DNA of 64,000 nucleotides from an uncultured Caulobacterales bacterium. GTDB lineage: Bacteria > Pseudomonadota > Alphaproteobacteria > Caulobacterales > Caulobacteraceae. Below are positions 1-8,165 of this stretch, in pieces (position 1 is the stretch's first letter; the number at the start of each line of letters is the position of its first letter). Location: positions 1-64,000 of the forward strand of contig CAIMFV010000010.1 in assembly GCA_903840435.1 (NCBI GenBank). Reading direction: 5' to 3'. Below the pieces are notes generated by a model, which saw only the letters and a program-made list of their open reading frames with translations, was not told the origin of the DNA and searched no databases. A program made the translations under genes and the position numbers.

Positions 1-139
1 CGTCCGAAAGGCAGAGGAACGAACCGTCGAGGCCACATGGCAGCGGGTCGGTACGCTGCTCGACGCGTTCACCTCACAAGAGTGCGCGAATTACCTTCGC
101 CACGCCGGATATGCTTCCGTCCTATCCTGACAGACTCTA
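1..139 (+). mobile_element. Right end of an IS630-family element (partial)
   Basis: Positions 2-130 encode the last 42 residues of an IS630-type transposase, cut by the window edge. They read RKAEERTVEATW...QECANYLRHAGYA and align by eye with the C-terminus of the intact transposase at 23.6 kb (RKAAARTVEDLW...TECANYFAAAGYD), so this is a related but different copy. Eight bases after the stop the sequence reads CTCTAGCG, like the end of the intact element (GCTCTAGCG), so the element should end at the TA at 138-139. The rest of the element lies outside the window. Confidence 0.75.
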
Positions 140-435
140 GCGGCGAGGATTTCCTGCAGCGCTTTCCACTTCCGGATGGGGCGCGAGAAGCTCTTCGGTC
201 CGCGTTCAGGACGCCAGCTGCCGCAGCTGAGCAATTTATGTTCACGACCGTGGAGTTCGACAGTCACATCTCGTTTCGATCAGTGAAGTTGGATTCCGGG
301 GCGATACTCACCGCTGAAAACGCGAGTTTCGATGACATATTCATGCAAGAGGCAGCCGATAGGGGCGCGGTTAGGTTTTCGACGGTCGGAACGGTCGTGC
401 AGGAAAACTTGCGCGGTCGTAAGGTGACGATGTGA
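140..435 (+). pseudogene. 3' fragment of an unknown gene truncated by the IS630 element
   Basis: An open frame runs from the IS end to TGA 433-435, giving about 98 residues (DFLQRFPLPDG...FRSVKLDSGAILTAENASF...). Upstream codons in this frame lie inside the IS end in a frame different from the transposase, so the natural start was probably lost; the first internal ATG is at 238. The stop overlaps the GTG start of the next gene (432-435), an overlap typical of a translationally coupled pair. I do not recognise the family with confidence. It could be the C-terminus of a larger protein or the partner, possibly antitoxin, of the alarmone-synthetase-like gene behind it. Confidence 0.5.
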
Positions 436-1043
436 TACTCGTGAGAGAGGAGTATCAGGCGCGCTTTGACCAGGTCCTGGAACCCTTGGCCCGCCAAATT
501 GAGGCCGAGATTCGTAATCTCTTGGAAGGTGAGCCTCGCATAGATCGAATCCAGGCTCGGCCAAAGAGTGTTGAGCGTTTCGTCGAAAAGGCAAGCAAGA
601 GCAGCGAAAGCGGAGAGCCGAAATACAAGCACCCTTTTCTACAAAACCAAGATCAGGTCGGCGTGAGAATCGTTGTTTTCTATTTGTCCGACGTCGACCG
701 AGTATCGAACATAGTCGAAAAGTACTTTAGAACAGCGGAGGCAAAGACTCTTGTTCCGGAATCGGAATGGAGCTTTGGATATTTTGGAAAACATTATATT
801 CTGCTAGTTCCGGCGGAATTAAAGAGCGAAAGCTGGGCAAGAGAAAAAATTCCTACGGTATTTGAACTTCAGATTAAGACATTATTCCAGCATGCTTGGT
901 CTGAAGCAAATCATGACTTAGGCTACAAGCCTGAGACTAAAACTCTCGAGCCGGACGACTTGCGCCGTCTTGCGTTCACATCGGCGCAAGCCTGGGGTGC
1001 CGATCAGAGCTTCGAGCAGCTATTCAAGAAAGCGAGCTGCTAG
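432..1043 (+). CDS. RelA/SpoT-domain protein (small alarmone-synthetase-like)
   Basis: A 203-aa protein made essentially of one RelA/SpoT nucleotidyltransferase domain, the fold that moves pyrophosphate from ATP to GDP/GTP or, in toxic members, to tRNA. Visible family motifs are the basic K/S-containing segment at about residues 45-60, DQVGVRIVV (G-x-R-I strand), GYFGKHY where (p)ppGpp synthetases have GY(R/K)xxH, and FELQIKTLFQHAWSEANHDLGYK near 140-165. No HD hydrolase and no TGS/ACT regulatory domains are present. The start is GTG at 432, overlapping the stop of the truncated upstream gene. Short RelA/SpoT proteins in accessory DNA are either housekeeping synthetases or toxSAS-type toxins; sequence alone does not decide which. 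Confidence 0.75.
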   Translation: MILVREEYQARFDQVLEPLARQIEAEIRNLLEGEPRIDRIQARPKSVERFVEKASKSSESGEPKYKHPFLQNQDQVGVRIVVFYLSDVDRVSNIVEKYFRTAEAKTLVPESEWSFGYFGKHYILLVPAELKSESWAREKIPTVFELQIKTLFQHAWSEANHDLGYKPETKTLEPDDLRRLAFTSAQAWGADQSFEQLFKKASC

Positions 1044-1397
1044 GTTTGACATCCAGCGCTAAGCTAGCCAGCACTTCGAGCCCATTATGCGGCAGCCTGA
1101 TGACAACTAGTTCTGTATCCGCAAGCCCAAATCAAGAAGGGTGGTACGAGCCAAGCAAAGCAATGAGCTGGGGCCTTTGTCACGCCCAAGGTGCCATGGA
1201 TTAATTATCTCTTCTGGGCGCGGGCCAGAATGCGGACTCCGGTTTAAACACAATCAGCACAGTGGCGTGCCAGCACACTGAAGGTGATTGAACGGGTTCG
1301 TCACTGCAAATTAAAACCCCTGGCTTTGTCCGCGCCCTATTGCGGCCTCCATGGGGCGTCTGTTGCCCGAAATGGAGACGTTCTTGGCGCGGTGGCC
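1044..1397. other. Intergenic stretch without a recognisable gene
   Basis: About 350 bases between the alarmone-synthetase-like gene and the convergent relaxase stop. Only short frames antisense to the relaxase end are open, and none has a recognisable motif. I see no RNA gene and no T-rich terminator hairpin here. Confidence 0.5.
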
Positions 1398-2987
1398 TCA
1401 CAACCCGATTTCGGGGCCATCGCGTTCGATGCCGCGATTTGGCCCGCCCGGAAGGTGCGGGAACATCGGAAGGGGGATGGCCTGACCGCGAGGAATGGTT
1501 CTGAGGTATTGGCGCGCACTGTCGAGTTCGGGTGGCGGGATCATTTTGAGGCGAGTGTGCGCGTCTATGCTCAACGTCGACATCTGACTGCGATGGTTGA
1601 CCGCGTACTCGATATCGCTCTTGCCTTGGAGCGGAGGGCGCGCGTCGGGTGGTACACGCAAGCGCTCGTGACCCATGAGCCGCGCCAGCTTCACCTTCTC
1701 AATGTCGCGCTCGGCTAATTCGTAGGTCTTTTCGAGGCGAGCGATCCGCCGTTCGAGCGTGCGAAGCGGGCGGCGGGCTTCGACGGAAGGTTCGCGAAGG
1801 TTGGCGACGGTATCCTTGCCTTGGTCGGTCGACAGCCATTCGCGGTGTTTGGTAAGTTCGCGCTTGGCCGTTTCGCGGGCCTGGCGCGCCCTTACTGCGG
1901 CCTCAAGAGCACGGTCCCAATCGCAGGCGGCGCCTAAGAGGGCGTTGCCGGGGTCTTCGTACCATTGGCGAATATGATTGAGGCTGACGCCCTCCTTCCT
2001 CGCGTGGTTGTCTGTCTCGATGACGGCGCGTCGAGTTCTCTCGACGTCGCGCTCATGTTTGCTGGTGAGTAGGGTTTCGGCTTGCTTGACGGTCATGGGC
2101 CGGGGCAGCGCGCGAATCGCGTCGCGCTCGGCGCGCGCTTTGGCGAGTTCCTGGGCGAGGGTCTTCTGCCCTATTGTCATGTCGTCGATGATCGACTGGC
2201 TGTCGCGCCATTGCCACTTGCCCTCGCGCGCGGTCTCATTGGTCTTCGCGACGTGGCGTCGGATCGCTTCGCGGGTTGCCGCGTTTGACTGGGCGATGTC
2301 TCGATTGTTCTGGCCAAGCGCGGTGATGTCGCCTCGGCGCTCCATGGCCGTCGCCTGCCTGCCGAGATGGATGGTTGGCTCGCGGTTTATTCCACGTTCG
2401 GCGAAACTCTTTTCGGACACGCGCTCCACTTGCGGCGCGTGCCGTTCGAGGGAGGCATTGACCTCTTGCGTCCACTCGCGGCGGATGTCCTTGACAAATT
2501 CCGGGCTGTGCCACTCGGGAACCTTCTTGCCGAAGCCCTGCTCATCGACGGCGCGGGTCGTGACGAGGATGTGGGCGTGGTAGTTCCGTTCGTCGCCTTC
2601 CCTGTTGGGCTGGTGGATGGCGACGTCGGCGATCATTCCCCTTGAGCGCAGGTGGGAATGGACGAAGCTGTCGACCAATTCCTTGCGTTGGTTGCGGTCA
2701 AGCTCGTGCGGTAGTGCTACGAGGATTTCGCGGGCCGGGACCGAATCCATCCTTTTGTCCGCCCGTTCGGCTGCATTCCACAAGGTCTCGCGATCTCGGA
2801 AGGCGAGAGGCGCATTATCGGGAATGTAGATTTGCGTCGCCTCGATCCCGCCTTTGGCGCGGTAGTCATAGGTGTAGTGGAGCCTGTCGTCGAAAAGCCG
2901 CACGCCAGCGCGGTATGCGGCGGCGGCAGAAGCCGAGCGACCTTGGTTACGTCGGACCGTTGAGACCCTCAGACTGTAGATCGCCAA
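1398..2987 (-). CDS. MobA/MobL family relaxase (MobQ type)
   Basis: A 529-aa mobilization relaxase that would nick and covalently hold the transferred strand at oriT. The N-terminus AIYSLRVSTVRRNQGRSA..AAYRAG is the MobA/MobL signature. The metal-binding histidines appear as NYHAHILVTTR with an upstream HQPN, about residues 125-150. The C-terminal half is charged and probably helical (about 270-470), with no helicase domain, so it is of mobilizable rather than self-conjugative type. I chose TTG 2987 because GAGAGGA sits six bases before it and family members start MAIY; TTG at 3002 is the alternative. A MobQ-like nic core lies about 120 bp upstream. No other transfer genes are in the window. 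Confidence 0.85.
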   Translation of the reverse strand: MAIYSLRVSTVRRNQGRSASAAAAYRAGVRLFDDRLHYTYDYRAKGGIEATQIYIPDNAPLAFRDRETLWNAAERADKRMDSVPAREILVALPHELDRNQRKELVDSFVHSHLRSRGMIADVAIHQPNREGDERNYHAHILVTTRAVDEQGFGKKVPEWHSPEFVKDIRREWTQEVNASLERHAPQVERVSEKSFAERGINREPTIHLGRQATAMERRGDITALGQNNRDIAQSNAATREAIRRHVAKTNETAREGKWQWRDSQSIIDDMTIGQKTLAQELAKARAERDAIRALPRPMTVKQAETLLTSKHERDVERTRRAVIETDNHARKEGVSLNHIRQWYEDPGNALLGAACDWDRALEAAVRARQARETAKRELTKHREWLSTDQGKDTVANLREPSVEARRPLRTLERRIARLEKTYELAERDIEKVKLARLMGHERLRVPPDARPPLQGKSDIEYAVNHRSQMSTLSIDAHTRLKMIPPPELDSARQYLRTIPRGQAIPLPMFPHLPGGPNRGIERDGPEIGL

Positions 2988-3059
2988 GACGAATCCTCTC
3001 AAACAAAACCCGTAGGGCGGATCACTAAGGCTTTAGCCTTGGTCACATCCCCGATGTGT

Positions 3060-3125
3060 GGGGCGGGCTTGCCCCGCTCGCAGGGTTGGGCGGTGTATCC
3101 GAGCAACCGGTAAGTGCGCTATTCT
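3060..3125. other. Candidate oriT of MobQ (RSF1010-like) type
   Basis: Positions 3105-3119 read AACCGGTAAGTGCGC, matching the nic core I know from RSF1010-type MobQ origins, where the nick falls after TAAGTGCG (here after 3118). An inverted repeat GGTTG/CAACC (3084-3088 and 3104-3108) lies directly upstream, as in known origins, and a GC-rich palindrome GGGGC/GCCCC is at 3060-3075. The site lies upstream of the relaxase gene, as expected. Nicking itself is inferred. Confidence 0.7.
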
Positions 3126-4030
3126 CCCGTTTATCCCTCATCATGCTTTCCAATTGCTTCATTTCGACAGGCGCAAGGTTGAAATGTCAGAGGAATTTGT
3201 CGGGATGAGAAAGGACGCAAGGGCGAATTTGCAAGACAAGGCCTCCGACAGAAGCCCAAAACCCGCGCCGGATTGAAGTGGCGAAGGTGCTTGGGGGGAA
3301 AGGCGGCACGTGCGGTGTTGGCGCTCAAGGCCCGATAGCCGAGCCGTTAGGGTGGAGATGTCGCCAAAGGGCTAGGGAGGCGCTTGCTGGATTGGGCGAA
3401 TCAGGGCGTGAATTCGGCTTCCAGAGGCCCAAGGACACGCGAATGGGGCGAAACCGCCGCCGTCGCAAACGTCAATGCCGAGGTTTTCAGAGCTTCCGCC
3501 CGTTCCGAAGGATCGGAAAAGTATGACCCGATGGCCCGGTAGGGCTTTGGGCTGCCGCGCGGTAGTGCCTCAATTTCAAGTCAATTTGGACAGGTAGTGC
3601 CGCGTCAGAGCAGCGCAATTGAGACCCACCAAAGTGCTTGGACTTAGCGACGCAAACGGCGGGGCCAGGCGTCCTTCGCCTCTGGTAGCCTGCCGTTGAA
3701 CAGAATGAGCCGTCGGACCTCAGCACGCGCTTCGGCACGTAAGCTTCCGAACAATCCACTTCCCACCTTTTGGCCCATTTTTGTCCTTGGAGCGTTGGCT
3801 ATTATTCGTCTGCTAGTCAGTAATAGAGGTAAATTAAAATTTCACATAAACCTCAATCTCCTGGATATTGAAGTGTAAAATGAAGCATTTCTGGGATTTA
3901 ACAGAAGTTCACCGGCCTGCCACGCACGGGTTTAATCTAGTCTGATATGGCATTCATAGTACACACGTCCGCGAGAACGCTGTTAGTTGATTTGCAAATA
4001 TTCAGGAGAATACAGAATTCATGCTTGAGA
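3126..4030. other. Long non-coding or degenerate stretch
   Basis: About 900 bases between oriT and the CtrA-like box. Several short frames are open on both strands (for example 3278-3526 plus and 3487-3759 minus) but none shows a family motif, a good start or sensible composition. The part from about 3780 to 4030 is clearly more AT-rich than its surroundings. It may hold decayed accessory mobilization genes; I cannot identify any. Confidence 0.4.
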
Positions 4031-4049
4031 GATAAAATTTAGGAGGCCG

Positions 4050-4065
4050 TTAACTTCTTGTTAAC
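4050..4065 (+). promoter_or_regulatory. Perfect CtrA-type box TTAA-N7-TTAAC
   Basis: TTAACTTCTTGTTAAC fits the CtrA consensus TTAA-N7-TTAA exactly and is itself an inverted repeat (CGTTAAC/GTTAACG with a 5-nt spacer, 4048-4066). It lies 230 bp upstream of the 41-aa gene and next to a cluster of GANTC sites. Binding by CtrA is inferred from the consensus. Confidence 0.5.
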
Positions 4066-4098
4066 GAAAAAGGCCGAGCCCTGCGCACACCACACCTT

Positions 4099-4258
4099 GA
4101 CTCTAACCCCGTCCAAACCACAACATGTGGGTTGACTCTGTTGAATGCGAGAGTCGCCCGGCTTGCACCCGGACGACTCTCTAACTCATCCAGGCTCGGG
4201 GCTGTGAAGGCGACCCGAGACTACGACGCGAGCAAACGGACTCTGAGTCCGGCGAATC
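4099..4258 (+). promoter_or_regulatory. Cluster of seven GANTC sites with two hairpins
   Basis: GANTC, the CcrM methylation site of alphaproteobacteria, occurs at 4099, 4134, 4151, 4175, 4239, 4245 and 4254, seven times in 160 bp against about one per 256 bp expected by chance. Two hairpins overlap the sites: GAGAGTCG/CGACTCTC (4149-4156 and 4174-4181) with an inner CCGG/CCGG pairing, and CGGACTC/GAGTCCG around 4237-4251. This may be a methylation-sensitive promoter (GcrA/CcrM-type) or a structured leader RNA of the small gene downstream. Confidence 0.45.
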
Positions 4259-4295
4259 GGAGTGTCAAGCCTTCTTCTCACAGAAGGTCAACGTT

Positions 4296-4421
4296 ATGGC
4301 TACAGGTAAGAAGCCCGCCAGTTCAGCGGGTAAAATTCTCTCTAACCCCTCCTCCACCCGTCAGGAAAAGCGCGTCGCCGCGTCCGACCTGGCCCAGCGG
4401 AAGGGCGCGAAAAGAAAGTGA
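4296..4421 (+). CDS. 41-aa basic small protein of unknown function
   Basis: A short frame from ATG 4296 to TGA 4421 encodes MATGKKPASSAGKIL...VAASDLAQRKGAKRK. AGAAGG lies about nine bases before the ATG. The product is rich in Lys, Arg, Ser and Ala and is likely disordered or nucleic-acid binding. It resembles, from memory, the small orphan proteins ending in AGSALSQR-like tails that occur in proteobacterial accessory regions; no function is known to me. It is preceded by the CtrA-box/GANTC region and is convergent with hsdR. Confidence 0.55.
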   Translation: MATGKKPASSAGKILSNPSSTRQEKRVAASDLAQRKGAKRK

Positions 4422-4476
4422 AGATGCGGGGGTGTCGGAGGAATCCGGCGCCCCTTTTCGCTCGCCGCCAACGGGA

Positions 4477-7400
4477 TCAGAGGTCTGCTGTCCGGCGGGT
4501 GGCTCGTTCCCGCAGCGCCTCGTAAAGGTTCCCTGGCCCCAGCAAGATGTCGAGGAGCTTTTCCCGCAGCGACTCTGAGGCCAGCACCTGACGGCTCATG
4601 CTGGAAAACTGGTCCTCGCTGCCGACGATGGCGTCGAGGAATTCGTCGCGGATCGTTGGCGACGCCTCAAACTGGGCCTTGGTGTTGGCCATGGCCTGGG
4701 TCTGCAAGTCCTCGGACGCCAGCATGTGGCCCATGAGGACGCCATTGACGTAGATGAGTTGGTTCTCGTCGGTGATCTCGCCTTCGAACAGGTCGTTCAG
4801 CTTGGCGATGATCTCGTCCAGGCGCGCCTTCTCCTTTTCATACAGCCCGCCGGACCCGACTTCCGCCATGCCTTTGAGCTTCGGGGTCTCGCCGACGCCA
4901 AATTGAAGGTCATGTTGGCCCCGGTCCCGCAGCGCATGGTGGGTCAATTTCAGTCCCGTCAGGTCGATGCCTGGACGCTCCCTGCCGAAGGTCAGCAGCG
5001 GGAGAAGGCGTCGATAGAAGATCGACCGTTTCTCGATGTCGGTGTTGCCATAGTCGATGATCTGACTGAGGAAGCTATAGAGCCGCTGGAACGCCGCCAT
5101 GTCGCCCTTGAACAGGTCGAGGGCGTTCATGTGGTCCAGGGCTTCGGCAGCCGCCTTGTCATTGTTGGCCGCCTTGGCGGTCACCCAAGCCTGCTTGGCT
5201 GCGGCATAGGCCTTGAGGAGGCGGTCGACGACGGGCGCCAGAGCCGCCACCAAATCGCCTTGCTTCGATTTTGGATCAAGCTCGACGCGCACCACGCGGT
5301 CGACTTCGTGATCGTCGTAATGGCCCGCCGAATCCAGCTTGGCGCGCAAATCGAAGATCAGGTTTGGGTCGGTGACGGTCTCCAGTTCGGCGGTGTCGTA
5401 ATAGGTTCGGAAGGCCAAGAGGATGTCATCGGCGCTGTTGCAGAAGTCGAGAATATAGGTCGTGTCCTTGCCCGGATGGGCGCGGTTGAGCCGCGACAGG
5501 GTCTGCACGGCCTGGATGCCTGCCAGCCGCCGGTCCACATACATGCCGCAGAGCAGCGGCGCGTCGAAGCCGGTCTGGAACTTGTTGGCGACGAGCAGCA
5601 GGTGGTAGTCGTCGCCCGTGAAGGTCTCGCGGATGTCGCGCCCGTTCAGGCCGGGATTGAGCAGCGGGCTGGTCTCCGACACCGACCCCAGGTCTGGGTC
5701 CGGGACTTCCCCAGAAAAAGCGACCAGCGCGCCAAGCTGATAGCCACGCTGCTTAATATAGCGGTTGATGGCGACCGACCACCGGACGGCCTCCTGGCGA
5801 CTCCCCAAAACAACCATCGCCTTGGCCTTACCGTCCAACAGCGGCTGGACGTTCTCGCGGAAATGCTCGACGACGATCTGGACCTTCTGGGCGATGTTGT
5901 AGGGGTGCAGCCGCACCCACCGCATAATGCCCTTCAGAGCCGCGTCGCGCTCGACCTCGCTTTCGTCCCATTCCTGGCCGTCATTGGCCAGCCGGAAGGC
6001 GAGGCTATAGGGCGTGTAGTTGCGGAGCACGTCGAGGATGAAGCCCTCTTCGATGGCTTGGCGCATCGCATAGACATGGAAGGGCGCGGGCAGGTTGCCG
6101 TCGCCAACCGGGCGATCTGGATGAGGGGGTCTGCCGAACAATTGCAAGGTCTTGGCCTTGGGTGTTGCGGTGAAGGCGACATAGGTGATCGATTTATCGC
6201 TGGCGGCGCGGGCGGCCATGTTGGCGGCCAGCACGGCTTCAGTGTCGATCTCGCCGCCGTCTTCCAACGCGGCGACGTCTTCCGCCGACAATATCTGTTT
6301 TAGCTTCGACGCCGCTTCGCCGGTTTGGCTTGAGTGCGCCTCGTCGGCAAGGACGGCAAAGGCCTTGCCTTCCGCAGCTGACAGGTCCCGAACGGCGTCT
6401 AGGGCAAACGGGAAGGTCTGGATGGTGCAGACAATAACCTTCTTACCCGCCGCCAAGGCCTCGGCGAGCTGGCCGCTTTTCGAGCCGCTCTCGCTCTTCA
6501 CTGTCGCGACCACGCCTGCGGTGCGTTCGAAGTCGAAAAGGGCTTGCTGGAGTTGGGTGTCGATCACATTGCGGTCGGACACGACGATGACGCTGGAGAA
6601 CAGCTTTTGGTCCTTGTCGTCGTGCAGTTCGGACAGCATGTGCGCCGCCCAGGCGATGGAGTTGGTCTTGCCCGAGCCCGCCGAGTGCTGGATCAGAAAC
6701 TTGCCGCCCGGCCCCTCCTCCAGCACCTGCGCCGCGAACTTCCGTGTGGCGTCGAGCTGGTGATAGCGCGGGAAGATGACGCGAGTGATGCGCTTCTTGG
6801 CGTCACGCTTGGTCACCATGTAGCGCCCGACAATCTCCAGCCAGCTGTCCCGCGCCCAGACCTCCTCCCAAAGATATGCCGTGCGGTGACCGTTGGGATT
6901 GATGGGGTTGCCCTTGGCTCCGTGGTCGCCCTTGTTGAACGGCAGGAAGGTCGTGGCCGGTCCCTCCAGCTTGGTGGTCATCGCCACCTCGCTATTACTG
7001 ACCGCGAAGTGGACCAGCGCCCCGCCGGGAAAGGCCAGCAGCGGCTCGTCGCGTCCGCCCTTGGGACGCGGCAGGCGGTCGAAGCGATACTGGTCAATGG
7101 CGTCCGCGACGCTCTGGGTGAAGTCGGACTTTAGCTCCACCGTCGCGACCGGAATGCCATTGAGATAGAGGACCAGGTCGATGCAGTTCTCGTTGGCGGT
7201 AGAATATTTCACCTGTCGCGCCACGCGCAGACGATTGGCCTGATAACGCCGGACGATCTCCGGGTTCATGCCCATGGCGGGCTTGAATTGAGCCAAGCTG
7301 ATCCGTCCGCGTACGCCGACGGTCTCTACGCCATTGCGCAGCACGTCTAAAACGCCCCGCTCGTCTATGGACTTCCGCACCCTGTCGGCCAACACCGTCG

Positions 7401-7599
7401 CCGCTGCGATCCCGTTGGCCCGCGCCAAGCCTTCCCAGACCTGCGGCTGGCTCTCCTTTACCCAAGCCGTCAGGTCATCTGGAAACAACGCCCGCGCCCG
7501 GTCATGCCGGTCACCGGCAGCGCCATCATAGAGCCAGCCGGTCGCCGCCAAGTGGTCGCAAATCTCGTCCTCGAAGCGGACCTCCTTGTGCAGGGACAT
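4477..7599 (-). CDS. hsdR: Type I restriction enzyme, R (motor/nuclease) subunit
   Basis: A 1040-aa translocating endonuclease subunit, a usual length for the family. The nuclease domain is at about residues 20-200, with a PD-(E/D)xK core in CIDLVLYLNG..VATVELKSD. The SF2 helicase motor follows: Walker A HSAGSGKT (about 305), DEAH in VLADEAHSSQ, TYVAFTATPK, and the motif VI-like LSRLNRAHPGK. The C-terminal region (about 850-1040) is helical and should bind the HsdM-HsdS methylase. The start ATG 7599 has AGGAG nine bases upstream. It is the last gene of the hsdM-abi-hsdS-orf-hsdR operon, nine bases behind the preceding gene. Confidence 0.95.
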   Translation of the reverse strand: MSLHKEVRFEDEICDHLAATGWLYDGAAGDRHDRARALFPDDLTAWVKESQPQVWEGLARANGIAAATVLADRVRKSIDERGVLDVLRNGVETVGVRGRISLAQFKPAMGMNPEIVRRYQANRLRVARQVKYSTANENCIDLVLYLNGIPVATVELKSDFTQSVADAIDQYRFDRLPRPKGGRDEPLLAFPGGALVHFAVSNSEVAMTTKLEGPATTFLPFNKGDHGAKGNPINPNGHRTAYLWEEVWARDSWLEIVGRYMVTKRDAKKRITRVIFPRYHQLDATRKFAAQVLEEGPGGKFLIQHSAGSGKTNSIAWAAHMLSELHDDKDQKLFSSVIVVSDRNVIDTQLQQALFDFERTAGVVATVKSESGSKSGQLAEALAAGKKVIVCTIQTFPFALDAVRDLSAAEGKAFAVLADEAHSSQTGEAASKLKQILSAEDVAALEDGGEIDTEAVLAANMAARAASDKSITYVAFTATPKAKTLQLFGRPPHPDRPVGDGNLPAPFHVYAMRQAIEEGFILDVLRNYTPYSLAFRLANDGQEWDESEVERDAALKGIMRWVRLHPYNIAQKVQIVVEHFRENVQPLLDGKAKAMVVLGSRQEAVRWSVAINRYIKQRGYQLGALVAFSGEVPDPDLGSVSETSPLLNPGLNGRDIRETFTGDDYHLLLVANKFQTGFDAPLLCGMYVDRRLAGIQAVQTLSRLNRAHPGKDTTYILDFCNSADDILLAFRTYYDTAELETVTDPNLIFDLRAKLDSAGHYDDHEVDRVVRVELDPKSKQGDLVAALAPVVDRLLKAYAAAKQAWVTAKAANNDKAAAEALDHMNALDLFKGDMAAFQRLYSFLSQIIDYGNTDIEKRSIFYRRLLPLLTFGRERPGIDLTGLKLTHHALRDRGQHDLQFGVGETPKLKGMAEVGSGGLYEKEKARLDEIIAKLNDLFEGEITDENQLIYVNGVLMGHMLASEDLQTQAMANTKAQFEASPTIRDEFLDAIVGSEDQFSSMSRQVLASESLREKLLDILLGPGNLYEALRERATRRTADL

Positions 7600-7607
7600 T
7601 GGTGCTC

Positions 7608-8165
7608 CTACCTCGCCTTCCCGATGCCGAGGACCTTGAAGGCGGCGACGGCCTCGGGTCTCATCTCGTATCGGATCGTCTGGTGTTCGTCCCTGTGCTG
7701 GGTGGTCAGCAGCCGGATATAGCCGTTCGCTTCTTCCCTAACGAGGGGCTCCAGCGGCCAGAGGACTTCGACTCTCCTAGAACAGAGCGAACCGAACTGC
7801 ATGTCCCAGGCGACGGGGTCCCAGCCAATGCTGGTGGACAGTTCCGCGCAGGAGCCGCCCGGATGATCCAAGAGCGCTTGGATCACCTTGGTCTCGGTGG
7901 ACGTCGGCGCCTCAAGTTCAAAGGCTGTGACAATGCGCTCGACCACCGTGCTGTTCTCGAGTTCCGCCATACGCGCAGTGCGCGCCTCGTTGCGGCTCCT
8001 TGCCTCGGATTCCTCCTGCGCGTCGAGCGCGGCCAGCAGCAGGGGCGCGTCCTTCGCCCACTTCGGGTCCCCAGATGCCAGCCGCTCAACTGCGTTGGTC
8101 CGCATGCCCTTGCGTTGGTCAGTGCTGAGCGTCGGGATTGAGGCAATGATCCTGTCGATGCTCAT
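7608..8165 (-). CDS. Unknown 185-aa protein inside the hsd operon (wHTH-like)
   Basis: A soluble protein between hsdS and hsdR. Its start overlaps the hsdS stop by four bases (ATGA), so it is translationally coupled. The N-terminal third (DRIIASIPTLSTDQRKGMR.NA) and the middle are helical and charged. Residues about 95-140 (STETKVIQALLDHPGGSCAEL.. then W..C.R..V) look like a winged helix. I know of no assigned function. Its fixed place suggests an accessory factor for assembly, control or anti-self protection of the restriction complex. No catalytic motif is evident. Confidence 0.7.
   Translation of the reverse strand: MSIDRIIASIPTLSTDQRKGMRTNAVERLASGDPKWAKDAPLLLAALDAQEESEARSRNEARTARMAELENSTVVERIVTAFELEAPTSTETKVIQALLDHPGGSCAELSTSIGWDPVAWDMQFGSLCSRRVEVLWPLEPLVREEANGYIRLLTTQHRDEHQTIRYEMRPEAVAAFKVLGIGKAR

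Noticed and set aside
37-139. Upstream extension of the 132-aa frame from ATG 37
   Set aside because: These bases belong to the IS630 transposase end read in another frame, so the start at 37 is not natural.
3487-3759. 90-aa minus-strand frame between oriT and hsdR
   Set aside because: No ribosome site, no motif and odd composition; possibly decayed sequence.
4726-6303. Long 525-aa open frame on the plus strand inside hsdR
   Set aside because: It is antisense to a clear hsdR gene, has no start signal and no family motif; high GC keeps such frames open.
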